A stretch of 64,000 bases of DNA from Flexivirga caeni. GTDB taxonomy: Bacteria > Actinomycetota > Actinomycetes > Actinomycetales > Dermatophilaceae. The notes beneath the pieces were generated by a model, which ran no database searches, was not told the DNA's origin, and saw nothing but the letters and a program-made list of their open reading frames with translations. The stretch's first letter is position 1. Each line of letters starts with the position of its first letter. Position numbers and translations under genes: made by a program. The stretch is from assembly GCF_003724155.1 (NCBI RefSeq), contig NZ_RJJQ01000017.1:62001-126000 (forward strand), written 5' to 3'. Below are positions 45,417 through 53,181 of the stretch, piece after piece.

Positions 45417-46067
45417 ATGGCAGCGCCATCATTCTCGGAGTCCTTGCGGGCTCGCACGTGGGCGAGCCACGGCGACAGCGAGGGCGCCGGCTTCATGCGC
45501 GACCTGATGACCGGCGAAGGCACCCGCGAGGACTACGTCGCCCTCGCCGCACAGCACTATTTCGTCTATGACGCGCTCGAACACGACATCGACCGCGTGG
45601 CGAACGACCCGATCGCCCGCGAGTTTCTGACCGACCGGCTGACCCGCATGCCACCGCTGACCGCCGACCTGGAGTTTCTGATCGGGCCGGACTGGCGATC
45701 GCAGGTGCGCCCGCTGCCGGCGACGGTCCGCTACACCGAGCGCATCCGCGAACTGGCTACCGGCTGGCCCGGCGGGTTCGTCGCGCACCACTACACGCGC
45801 TACCTCGGGGACCTGTCCGGCGGCCGGGCGATCCACCGCCGGATGCGCAAGCTCTTCGGCTTCGACCTGGACGGCGTCCGGTTCTACGTCTTCGACCAGA
45901 TCCCGGACCCGGCGGCCTTCAAGGCCGGCTACCGCGAGCGCCTGGATGCCGCAGCATGGAGCGAGGACGAGCGCGAACGTGTCATCGACGAGGTGCTCTC
46001 GGCATACCGCTTCAACATCGAGGTGTTCGAGGATCTGCAAGCCGCGAAGACCCCGGCGGCCGTATGA
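45417..46067 (+). CDS. hmuO: Biliverdin-producing haem oxygenase
   Basis: 216 aa. It opens haem to biliverdin, CO and ferrous iron. Proximal ligand is H18 (ARTWASHGDSEGAGFM). The distal helix has YTRYLGDLSGGRAI, the classic glycine-rich motif that lines the haem pocket. ATG with AGGAGGAG upstream. The iron box just before it means expression under iron starvation. It is convergent with hmuV, so it is transcribed apart from the importer but belongs to the same pathway: HtaA, HmuTUV, then HmuO. Confidence 0.95.
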   Translation: MAAPSFSESLRARTWASHGDSEGAGFMRDLMTGEGTREDYVALAAQHYFVYDALEHDIDRVANDPIAREFLTDRLTRMPPLTADLEFLIGPDWRSQVRPLPATVRYTERIRELATGWPGGFVAHHYTRYLGDLSGGRAIHRRMRKLFGFDLDGVRFYVFDQIPDPAAFKAGYRERLDAAAWSEDERERVIDEVLSAYRFNIEVFEDLQAAKTPAAV

Positions 46068-46076
46068 CGCCAGCCG

Positions 46077-46874
46077 TCACGACCCGGTGCAGACCGGGTC
46101 GCGACGGACCGGACCGACATGCAAGCGGCCATCGCGATCGAAAACCTCGATGGGAGTGCCGTAGACGTCCGAGAGGGTGGCGGACGCGCAGACCTCCGGG
46201 ACCGGACCGCTGGCCCGCACCCGTCCGTGCTGCAGCAGGACCACCCGATCGGCATACGCTGCCGCCGCATCGATGTCGTGCAGCACCAGCCCGACCGCGG
46301 CACCCCGCCGGGCGAGCGCACGCACCAGCGCCAGCGTGGCCTCGGCGTGCGCGATGTCCATCGCGGCGGTCGGCTCGTCCAGCAGGATCACGCTTTCTTC
46401 CGTCACCGGTGTTGCCTGCGCGACGACGCGTGCGAACGCGGTCAGCTGCCGCTCCCCACCGGACAACGTGGTGACCTCACGGTCCTGCAGGTGCGTCAGC
46501 CCGGTGGTCGCGAGCGCGTCGGACACGACGCGATCGACGTCGGATTTCAAGTCGCGCCAAGGGATTCGGCCCATGGCGACCACCTCGCGCACCGTGAATG
46601 CGAACGCGACTGTCGCATCCTGTGGCATCACGGCGCGGCGCCGAGCCGCGTGCTTGACCGACAACCGCCGCAGGTCGTGGCCGCCGAGCCGGGCAGTGCC
46701 GGAGGTCGGCCGCACCGTGCCGGCCGCGATGCCGAGCAGGGTGCTCTTGCCCGCACCGTTCGGGCCGATCACGGACGTGACCGTGCCCGCCTCGAACGAC
46801 ACCGAGGCGTCGTCGACGATCGTGCGATGCCCGCGGCTCACACTCACAGCGGCGAGGGTCAGACCGGTCGTCAT
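46077..46874 (-). CDS. hmuV: Haem ABC transporter ATP-binding protein
   Basis: 265 aa. Walker A GPNGAGKSTLL, signature LSGGERQ, Walker B VILLDEPTAAMD and switch VLHDID are all intact. The segment GRIPWRDLKSDVDRVVSDAL and overall length match HmuV. The start overlaps the hmuU stop by four bases, so the two are coupled. Supplies energy for haem import with HmuU and HmuT. Confidence 0.93.
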   Translation of the reverse strand: MTTGLTLAAVSVSRGHRTIVDDASVSFEAGTVTSVIGPNGAGKSTLLGIAAGTVRPTSGTARLGGHDLRRLSVKHAARRRAVMPQDATVAFAFTVREVVAMGRIPWRDLKSDVDRVVSDALATTGLTHLQDREVTTLSGGERQLTAFARVVAQATPVTEESVILLDEPTAAMDIAHAEATLALVRALARRGAAVGLVLHDIDAAAAYADRVVLLQHGRVRASGPVPEVCASATLSDVYGTPIEVFDRDGRLHVGPVRRDPVCTGS

Positions 46875-47995
46875 CGCGCCCCCACCCCGTGCCCGCGCAG
46901 CGTGCGGCGCAGCAACAACAGGAAGACCGGTCCGCCGGCCAGTGCGGTGAAGATCCCGATCGGCATGTCCGCGAACGGTATGACGGTGCGCGCCGCGATG
47001 TCCGCCGCCTCCAGGAGGACCGCACCGCCCAGCGCGGACAGCGGCACCAGATGTCGGTGCGACGGCCCGACGAGCAGCCGGATCGCGTGCGGCACGATCA
47101 GCCCGACGAAGGCGATGACCCCGCCGAACGCGACGGCGGCACCGGTCAGCAGGCAGGCCAGCAGGATCGCGACGATGCGCAGGCGTTCGACGTTCACCCC
47201 GCTGGCGGTGGCGGATGCGTCACCGAGCGCGAGCGCGTCCAGGCGGCGCCGGATCGCCATACACCCGGCGAAACCGGCCGCGAAGACGGCCGACATCCAC
47301 ACGACTCCTGACCAGGACGCGTCGGCGAGGCTCCCGAGCTGCCAGAAGATGACTTCCTCCCGCGCGGAGGTGTCGCCGAGGAAGATCAGGAAGCTGGTCG
47401 CGGACGCGGTGATCGCGTTGACGGCGATGCCGGTCAGGACGAGGGTGAGCACCGCCGCCTTGCCGCCACCCTGGGCCAGCGCCCAGACCACGAGCGTGAC
47501 CAGCAGCGCACTCGCGAATGCTGCTGCCGGCAGCAGCCACGGGGTGTCCACCGCGGCGCCGGTCACAATAACGAGAGTCGCGCCCACCGACGCCCCCGAA
47601 TTGACGCCGATGATGCTCGGCTCGGCGAGGGGGTTGGCAAAGACGCCCTGCATGACGGCACCGGCGACGGCGAGGGCCGCGCCCGCGACCAGGCCGAGGG
47701 CCACCCGTGGGAAGCGGATGTTCCACAGGACCGTATCCACCTGCGAACGCTGGCCGTCGAGACTGTGGAACAGGCCGCGCCCGAAGGAGGACACCACCTG
47801 ACGGGGAGTCGCGTCGAACTGTCCGACCGACGCGGACAGCACGGCAACCACCACGACCGCGACCACCAGCACCACCGTCACCAGCGCGACCCGAGACGCA
47901 CGCGACGGCCCCCGCCGGCCGGCCGGCGCAGGCAGCGGTGCTCTCCCGGACGCCTTCGTCGGTGACACCGTGCTGTCCATCGTCGATTGCGTCAC
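46871..47995 (-). CDS. hmuU: Haem ABC transporter permease
   Basis: 374 aa, FecCD family. A Pro/Arg-rich cytoplasmic N-terminus is followed by about ten transmembrane segments. Motifs: RFPRVALGLVAGAALAVAGA, NPLAEPSIIGVNSGASVGAT and FVGLIVPHAIRLLVGPSHRH. It overlaps the stop of hmuT and the start of hmuV by four bases each, giving a tight hmuTUV operon. The first residues include several basic positions before the first helix. Confidence 0.94.
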   Translation of the reverse strand: MTQSTMDSTVSPTKASGRAPLPAPAGRRGPSRASRVALVTVVLVVAVVVVAVLSASVGQFDATPRQVVSSFGRGLFHSLDGQRSQVDTVLWNIRFPRVALGLVAGAALAVAGAVMQGVFANPLAEPSIIGVNSGASVGATLVIVTGAAVDTPWLLPAAAFASALLVTLVVWALAQGGGKAAVLTLVLTGIAVNAITASATSFLIFLGDTSAREEVIFWQLGSLADASWSGVVWMSAVFAAGFAGCMAIRRRLDALALGDASATASGVNVERLRIVAILLACLLTGAAVAFGGVIAFVGLIVPHAIRLLVGPSHRHLVPLSALGGAVLLEAADIAARTVIPFADMPIGIFTALAGGPVFLLLLRRTLRGHGVGAR

Positions 47996-49119
47996 GAGTT
48001 ATCGGTGTAGATCGCGCGCGCGAGGGCGACCAGGATCGCAGGAGTCCGGGGACCGTAGGACAGCAGCTGGCTGTCGGCAGCCATCACGATGCGGCGGTGC
48101 TCGCCCGCGGTGGTCGCCGACACACCCGGGCGCTTCAGCAGCCCGCTCACGCCGCCGGTCGAGGCGACGCCCTGGCTCATCGCGAGCAGGATCTCGGGAT
48201 CGAGGGACACCAGGCCCTCGGCGCTCGCCGGCTTCAAGGTGGTGATGCCGTGCTTCGCGGCGACGTCGTCCAGCCCGAGCGTGTCGATCACGTCGCCGGC
48301 TCCGTAGTCCGCGCCGAGGATGAAGAAGACGCCCGCTGTCCCGCGCACGTAGAGCACGGCAGCGCGAGGCTTGCGCGGCGTCTTCGCCCGGAGCGCGGCG
48401 ATCGTCCGACGCGCCGCGCGCAGTTCGTCGTCGGTGTGCGCGGCCAGCTGGGCGGCCGCCTGCGACATACCCAGCGCCCGGCCGACCTGCTCGATGGCCG
48501 GCCGGATTCCCGACAGGTGCGGCACCTGGGCGAAGCGGACGACAGTGACGCCCGCCGCCTCCAGCCGCCGGTATTCGGCCGCGTTGCCGATGGTGGTATT
48601 GGTCAGCACCACGTCCGGGCGCAGGTTGAGCACCGCTTCGACGTTCAGGTCGTGACCGTCGCTGGTCACCACCGGCCGGTCGTGCAGCACCCGCTGGGTG
48701 TCGGAGTTGGACCGCCCGACGAGTCGTTGTTGCAGCCCCAGCCCGATGACGGTGTCGGTCAGCGTGCCGTAGAGGTCGAGGGCGAGGATCCGCTTCGCAC
48801 TGCTGACGGTGATCGTCCTGCCCGTCGAATCCTTGACCCTGGCCGGTAGCACCGGCCGGGCGTCACGGACGACGGGCACCATGTCCGGGATCGTGTGCGC
48901 CGTTGCGGCACCGGTGAGGGTCAGCGCGTTCTCGGCGGAGGCCGCAGTTGCCGCCGAGGCGGTCGGTGCGGCGCCACTCGCCGGCGCGGTCGCCCTCGCG
49001 GCGCCGACGGTGCTGCCCGTCGCGGACGGTCCGGCCGCTCCGCCGGAGCCGGCTGCCGCGCAGCCACTGAGCAGTATGGCAACCGCGGCGGCCACCGCGG
49101 TCAGGGAATACGTTCTCAT
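47992..49119 (-). CDS. hmuT: Haem-binding lipoprotein of the haem ABC transporter
   Basis: 375 aa from the ATG at 49119 (AAAGG upstream). Lipoprotein signal ending LLSGC, then an Ala/Gly/Ser-rich linker to about 75 and a type III binding-protein fold: VSSAKRILALDLYGTLTDTV, LRPDVVLTNTTIG and YGPRTPAILVALARAIY. Conserved His and Tyr positions that ligate haem in corynebacterial HmuT probably lie in this part, but I cannot assign them by eye. It should accept haem from the HtaA-domain protein encoded upstream. Confidence 0.92.
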   Translation of the reverse strand: MRTYSLTAVAAAVAILLSGCAAAGSGGAAGPSATGSTVGAARATAPASGAAPTASAATAASAENALTLTGAATAHTIPDMVPVVRDARPVLPARVKDSTGRTITVSSAKRILALDLYGTLTDTVIGLGLQQRLVGRSNSDTQRVLHDRPVVTSDGHDLNVEAVLNLRPDVVLTNTTIGNAAEYRRLEAAGVTVVRFAQVPHLSGIRPAIEQVGRALGMSQAAAQLAAHTDDELRAARRTIAALRAKTPRKPRAAVLYVRGTAGVFFILGADYGAGDVIDTLGLDDVAAKHGITTLKPASAEGLVSLDPEILLAMSQGVASTGGVSGLLKRPGVSATTAGEHRRIVMAADSQLLSYGPRTPAILVALARAIYTDNS

Positions 49120-49182
49120 GCAATGCCTTTCGGGGTTTGCGCGCTGCGCGCCGGGAGACCTCGGCACCTGCCGATCCGGAGC

Positions 49183-49208
49183 GGGTCACCTGCGGGAGCA
49201 GGTGACCC
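49183..49208 (-). terminator. Hairpin between the HtaA gene and hmuT
   Basis: GGGTCACCTG and CAGGTGACCC form a perfect 10-bp stem with a six-base loop. It may attenuate read-through from the HtaA gene into hmuTUV or stabilise a processed end. No U run follows. Confidence 0.55.
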
Positions 49209-49259
49209 ACCCCGGATCTGTGCGGGCTGCGAAGCGCCGGACCGGTCAGGGCTCCGGTG

Positions 49260-51197
49260 TCAGTCGCGCTCGCGGGCGAAGCGGCGCACAGTCAGCAGCA
49301 GCACCAGCAGCGAACCGATGCCGATCAGCGCCCAGCCGGTGGTGCTACCGGCGCCGCCCGCCACCGGGTGACCGCCGGTGTTGACGCTGGCTCCGCCGGC
49401 GTAGCTACTGCCGTCCGCGTTGACCCGGTTGCCCTGCGCGTCGTGGCACACCTGCTGGCTCGACCCACCGGTGCCGCCGGAGATCGACACCGTCGCCGGA
49501 TCCATGCTCTGACCCGCGCTGTAGAAGCCGGCGAAGGCCTTCGCACCGGCCGCCGTCAGCGCCACCGAGGCGCTGCCACCGGAGGCTCCGAGCGAGGAGA
49601 ACCGCAGGTTGGCAACGGCGATCCCCCGACCACCCGTCGTGTTGCCCTGCATGTCCTGCGACGCCACATCCGCAACGAGCACACCGGAATTCGACCCGGT
49701 CGTCTTGATTCGCAGCTGCGAGATGGTGAGGTCCAGCAGACCGCCGTGGCCGGTGAAGTGAACGGCCCCAGGGAAGGAAAGCTGTCCGCCGGTCAGGGAC
49801 CCCGACCCGGCACCCCACTGGAAACCGTTGCCGGTGCGGGTCGCCCCGTGGGAGGTGCTCACCGAACCCTTGGCGATCCCTCCTTGGACGTAGCTGACGA
49901 AGGACGACTTGACGCCCCAGGACAACTGCACGCTGCCGGCCGTGCCAGGGATCCGCTGCACAGTGCAGATGACCGACGACGTACCGGTCCCCGGGTTGCC
50001 GGAACCGCCGTTCGTCGGTTTCGTGGCACCCGAACCGCCACCGTTGTCGGAGCCACCCGAGCCGGTGTCGCCGGAGCCACCGTTGTTGCCGGGGTCTCCA
50101 CCGTCGCCGGGAGCACTGCTCGCGCCGCCGAAGAGCGCCTCGTGCTGCGCCGCGGTCAGCGTGACCTTCTCGGTCGCAACCTTGGTGCTGTCCTGGATCA
50201 GGCCGTGGGCGGACCACACGATCACCTCGTATGACGCCGTGGCCTTCAGCTTCGACACCGGTGCGGTCAGCGTCATCGTCAGCGTGCCATCCGCGGCGAT
50301 CCCGCCACCGAACGGCACGAAGGTCACCGCCGGCGGCAGCCCCTGGTCGGCGTTGATCTGCGCATCCGTCATTGTCTTCGGGTCACGCAGTGCGACATAC
50401 ACACCGGCGACCGCGCCGCCGGTGGACGGCTTCGGCAGCGCCGTCTTGGTGTAGCCGGTGCCGCGCACCTGCAGCGTCAGCCCGTGCGCGGCGTTCGCCG
50501 AGGCGACGGACACCGTGGTCTGCTGCTTGGCGCTCGGAGTCGGAGTCGGCGTGGGCGTCGGAGTCGGCGTGGGTGTGGGAGTCGGCGTGGGCGTCGGAGT
50601 CGGCGTGGGTGTCGGAGTCGGCGTGGGTGTCGGAGTCGGCGTGGGTGTCGGAGTCGGCGTGGGTGTGGGAGTCGGGGTGGGCGTGGGGTCCGGGAAGAGC
50701 TTGTCGTGCTCATCGGCGGTGATCGTGACCTGCTCGGTCGCGACCTTGGTGCTGTCCTGGATCAGGCCGTGCGCAGACCACACCACCACTTCGTAGGATG
50801 CGTCCGAGTTCAGCTTGCTCACCGGCGCGCTCAGCACCTTGGAGAACGAACCATCCGCAGCAATCCCGTAGCCGAACGGCAGGAACGCCACCGCCGGCGC
50901 CAGGCTCTGATCGGCATTGATCTGCGCATCACTGGTCTTCGTGTCACGCAACGCGACATACACGCCAGCAGGCTGACCACCGATCGACGGCGCCGGCACC
51001 GAATCCTTCGTATAACCAGTGCCTTTCACGGTCACGGACAAACCGTCCTGCGCACTCGCACCGGTCACCGACACACTCGTCGATGTCGATGCGGCGTGGG
51101 CAGGTGGTGATGAGAGGACGACTCCGGCGACCGACAGCGTGACGACCGTCAGCCAGCAGGCTACATTCCTCCACCACCCGGTAGGGCGGCTCTCCAC
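49260..51197 (-). CDS. HtaA-domain haem-binding surface protein with PT linker
   Basis: 645 aa from a GTG with AAGGAG seven bases upstream. Signal peptide 1-35 (AHA). Two homologous Ig-like domains, about 36-168 and 222-350, share blocks such as VWSAHGLIQDSTKVATE. They are joined by a Pro-Thr tract at about 170-221. A Gly/Ser-rich linker (352-405) leads to an HtaA domain (about 415-580) with Tyr436 in SFVSYVQGG, the position that ligates haem in corynebacterial HtaA. The C-terminus has a transmembrane helix (about 612-635) and a basic tail, preceded by HPVAG. Iron boxes upstream imply induction by iron limitation. Confidence 0.9.
   Translation of the reverse strand: MESRPTGWWRNVACWLTVVTLSVAGVVLSSPPAHAASTSTSVSVTGASAQDGLSVTVKGTGYTKDSVPAPSIGGQPAGVYVALRDTKTSDAQINADQSLAPAVAFLPFGYGIAADGSFSKVLSAPVSKLNSDASYEVVVWSAHGLIQDSTKVATEQVTITADEHDKLFPDPTPTPTPTPTPTPTPTPTPTPTPTPTPTPTPTPTPTPTPTPTPTPTPTPTPSAKQQTTVSVASANAAHGLTLQVRGTGYTKTALPKPSTGGAVAGVYVALRDPKTMTDAQINADQGLPPAVTFVPFGGGIAADGTLTMTLTAPVSKLKATASYEVIVWSAHGLIQDSTKVATEKVTLTAAQHEALFGGASSAPGDGGDPGNNGGSGDTGSGGSDNGGGSGATKPTNGGSGNPGTGTSSVICTVQRIPGTAGSVQLSWGVKSSFVSYVQGGIAKGSVSTSHGATRTGNGFQWGAGSGSLTGGQLSFPGAVHFTGHGGLLDLTISQLRIKTTGSNSGVLVADVASQDMQGNTTGGRGIAVANLRFSSLGASGGSASVALTAAGAKAFAGFYSAGQSMDPATVSISGGTGGSSQQVCHDAQGNRVNADGSSYAGGASVNTGGHPVAGGAGSTTGWALIGIGSLLVLLLTVRRFARERD
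50535..50689. repeat. 18-bp tandem repeat encoding the Pro-Thr linker
   Basis: About eight units of GGAGTCGGCGTGGGTGTC (plus strand), some with GGC or GGA variants. On the minus strand each encodes three Pro-Thr dipeptides. Such a tract can expand or contract by slippage in multiples of 18 bp without a frameshift. Confidence 0.9.
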
Positions 51198-51252
51198 GAT
51201 TGTTCTCCTTCAGCTAGGTGAGTTGTGCGGGATGTGTTCTGACGGGGTATGG

Positions 51253-51270
51253 TTTAGGTAAACCTAACCT
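51253..51270. promoter_or_regulatory. DtxR/IdeR-type iron box on the HtaA side
   Basis: TTTAGGTAAACCTAACCT matches the DtxR consensus TTAGGTTAGSCTAACCTAA closely (right half perfect). It lies 56 bp upstream of the HtaA gene in the divergent gap. Confidence 0.85.
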
Positions 51271-51276
51271 ATGCGA

Positions 51277-51292
51277 GGGTAGCCTTACCTTA
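51277..51292. promoter_or_regulatory. DtxR/IdeR-type iron box at the sortase start
   Basis: GGGTAGCCTTACCTTA matches the central part of the iron-box consensus and ends at the first base of the sortase ATG. A repressor bound here would cover the transcription start, and the mRNA must have almost no leader. Confidence 0.7.
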
Positions 51293-51960
51293 TGAAAAGT
51301 GCCAGTCGGAGGGTGCGGAGTACCTTCGCTCGCAGTGCACTCGCGCTCGTCGCGATCGCACTGGTGACCTCGGGCGTCACCCTGGTCGCCCGCGCGAAGC
51401 AGTCCACCGCCCCGTTCGACCTGCACGGCCGTCGGGTCGCCCTCGATCCGGGGACGACGCCTGACGCCTCGGCGCGCACCCGGATGCACGCGACGGAGGA
51501 CACCGGGCGGCGGTTCCGGGTGCCGTCCGTGCACCTCGACGTCCCACTCGGCGCCCTGACGATGGCCGACCGTGCGATCACGCCACCCGGGTTCACCTCG
51601 GCATATCTGGTGCGCAACCTCGGCGCATCCCCGGAAACTCCTGCTCGTGGAACGGTTTTCGTCGTCATGCACTCGCTGCGCGACGGAGCTGTCGGACCGG
51701 GCAACTACTTGATCGACGTCGACGCGGGGACCGCGCGCGTCGCGAAGGGTGCACGGATCGAGGTCGGACCGGCGACCTATGCCGTGACCGGGACGCGCGC
51801 GATCGGCAAGGCCGAGCTGCCGGGCGCTCGGTCGGTATGGCGAGACACTCCCGGCCGCCTGGTGATCATCACCTGTCTGCAGCGGCCCGGTGGCGGCCCG
51901 TCGGTCGACAACATCGTCATCACCGCCGAGCTGGTCGCCGCGCACACGGACCTGAGCTGA
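51292..51960 (+). CDS. Class E/F-like sortase
   Basis: 222 aa. An N-terminal transmembrane anchor (about 15-35, ALALVAIALVTSGVTLVA) is followed by a sortase barrel (about 75-220). Catalytic H127 lies in VFVVMHSLRDG and C195 in VIITCLQRPG. The usual Arg about ten residues after the Cys, just before the DN(V/I) strand, is Val here (PSVDNIVI), with only R198 nearby. No ribosome site precedes the ATG, which overlaps an iron box, so it may be leaderless. Divergent from the HtaA-domain gene, which it may anchor to the wall. Confidence 0.85.
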   Translation: MKSASRRVRSTFARSALALVAIALVTSGVTLVARAKQSTAPFDLHGRRVALDPGTTPDASARTRMHATEDTGRRFRVPSVHLDVPLGALTMADRAITPPGFTSAYLVRNLGASPETPARGTVFVVMHSLRDGAVGPGNYLIDVDAGTARVAKGARIEVGPATYAVTGTRAIGKAELPGARSVWRDTPGRLVIITCLQRPGGGPSVDNIVITAELVAAHTDLS

Positions 51961-52030
51961 CGACTGCACCGCCCCCGACTCGGCAGGCAAACCCCTTGCC
52001 CGGGCCGCGACGGTGCCCCAGGCTTGGCGG

Positions 52031-52840
52031 GTGACCGACTACCTCGCACTCAACCGCGCCAACTGGGACGAACGCGCCGCCGCGCACGCTGCCAGCCCCG
52101 ATTACGCCGTCGACGAACTCGTCAGCGACGCAACGGAACTCAGCGGAGTCGTCGAGTTCGACAAGGACCGCCTCGGTGACCTGCACGGCCTCGACGTCCT
52201 GCACCTGCAATGCCACATCGGCACCGACACCCTTTCCCTGCACCGCCTCGGCGCCCGGGTCACTGGCGTCGACCTGTCGCCCGTGTCCCTGGCGCAGGCG
52301 AGGGCGATCGCGGAGCGCGCCGGCGCTGCGATCGACTACGTCGAATCGGATGTCTACGGAGTGCCCGCGGCTCTCGGCGAACGCACCTTCGACATGGTCT
52401 ACACCGGCATCGGCGCCCTCTGCTGGCTGCCGTCGATCGACAGGTGGGCGCAGGTGGTGACCGCCGTGCTCCGGCCGGGCGGGCGCCTCTTCCTCCGGGA
52501 AGGCCACCCCATGCTGTGGACCTTCGACGAGGACATCCGCCCGGAGTTCCCCTATTTCGAACAGCCCGAAGGCATCACGTGGACCGAGCCGGGGACGTAT
52601 GTCGAGACCGATCACAAGTTCACCGCCAACACGACCGTCGAGTGGAACCACGGTCTCGGCGAAACGGTGACAGCGCTGCTGCGCCACGGGATGCAGCTCA
52701 CGGGACTCGTGGAGCACGACAGCGTTCCGTGGTGTGCGCTGCCGGGCTTGATGTCCGCGGACGACCGAGGCGAGTGGCGGCTGACCGACCGGCCCGAGCG
52801 CCTCGCGGCGAGCTACACCCTGCAGGCGGTCAAGCAGTGA
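52031..52840 (+). CDS. Class I SAM-dependent methyltransferase
   Basis: 269 aa from the GTG at 52031; a GTG six codons earlier is possible. SAM motif I LDVLHLQCHIGTDTLSL, then VTGVDLSPVSLAQARA and FDMVYTGIGALCWLP. The later part (EGHPMLWTF, PYFEQPEG) belongs to a family of small-molecule methyltransferases with unidentified substrates. No pathway context: sortase upstream, small ORF and rtcB downstream. Confidence 0.9.
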   Translation: MTDYLALNRANWDERAAAHAASPDYAVDELVSDATELSGVVEFDKDRLGDLHGLDVLHLQCHIGTDTLSLHRLGARVTGVDLSPVSLAQARAIAERAGAAIDYVESDVYGVPAALGERTFDMVYTGIGALCWLPSIDRWAQVVTAVLRPGGRLFLREGHPMLWTFDEDIRPEFPYFEQPEGITWTEPGTYVETDHKFTANTTVEWNHGLGETVTALLRHGMQLTGLVEHDSVPWCALPGLMSADDRGEWRLTDRPERLAASYTLQAVKQ

Positions 52841-52902
52841 TCGGCAACGGGTTCTCCGGGAAACCAGTTGCGCCGCTTGCGGTTTGCGCAGATCCTGGTG
52901 AC

Positions 52903-53064
52903 ATGAACACCCAGTGCGCATCGCATCACGTCGTGAGCAATCCGCGTGTCGCCGCCCTCCTGCGCGACACGAATTTCGTGCTGCCCGGTGGCCCGAAACC
53001 TTGCCCGGGCGAACAGCCGATGGCTCACCTCAGCAAGCCGCGCCCGGAGTTGCTGACCACCTGA
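52903..53064 (+). CDS. Small ORF before rtcB, unknown function
   Basis: 53 aa: MNTQCASHHVVSNPRVAALL, then a Pro/Gly-rich stretch with two cysteines (first at 5, second near 34). The ribosome site is weak (CTGGTGAC). An intrinsic terminator follows its stop by 19 bp, so a short transcript ending there is plausible. It could be a real small protein, a leader for rtcB, or a chance frame over an RNA. Confidence 0.45.
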   Translation: MNTQCASHHVVSNPRVAALLRDTNFVLPGGPKPCPGEQPMAHLSKPRPELLTT

Positions 53065-53082
53065 CCGACCTCACGCATCACC

Positions 53083-53115
53083 TGCGGCGTCGGTCCTTGA
53101 CCGGCGCCGCATTTT
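53083..53115 (+). terminator. Intrinsic terminator upstream of rtcB
   Basis: TGCGGCGTCGGT pairs with ACCGGCGCCGCA (one bulged position), followed by TTTTC. It separates the small ORF at 52903 from rtcB and would stop transcription 67 bp before the rtcB start. Confidence 0.75.
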
Positions 53116-53181
53116 CATGTGTGCCAGCGGCTCGTTCGGTCCTCTTGTGCCGATTCACCACAGACTTCAAGGGATTTCATC

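Noticed and set aside
50535-50689. Possible CRISPR or satellite between genes
   Set aside because: The 18-bp repeat lies in frame within the HtaA-domain gene and encodes Pro-Thr dipeptides.
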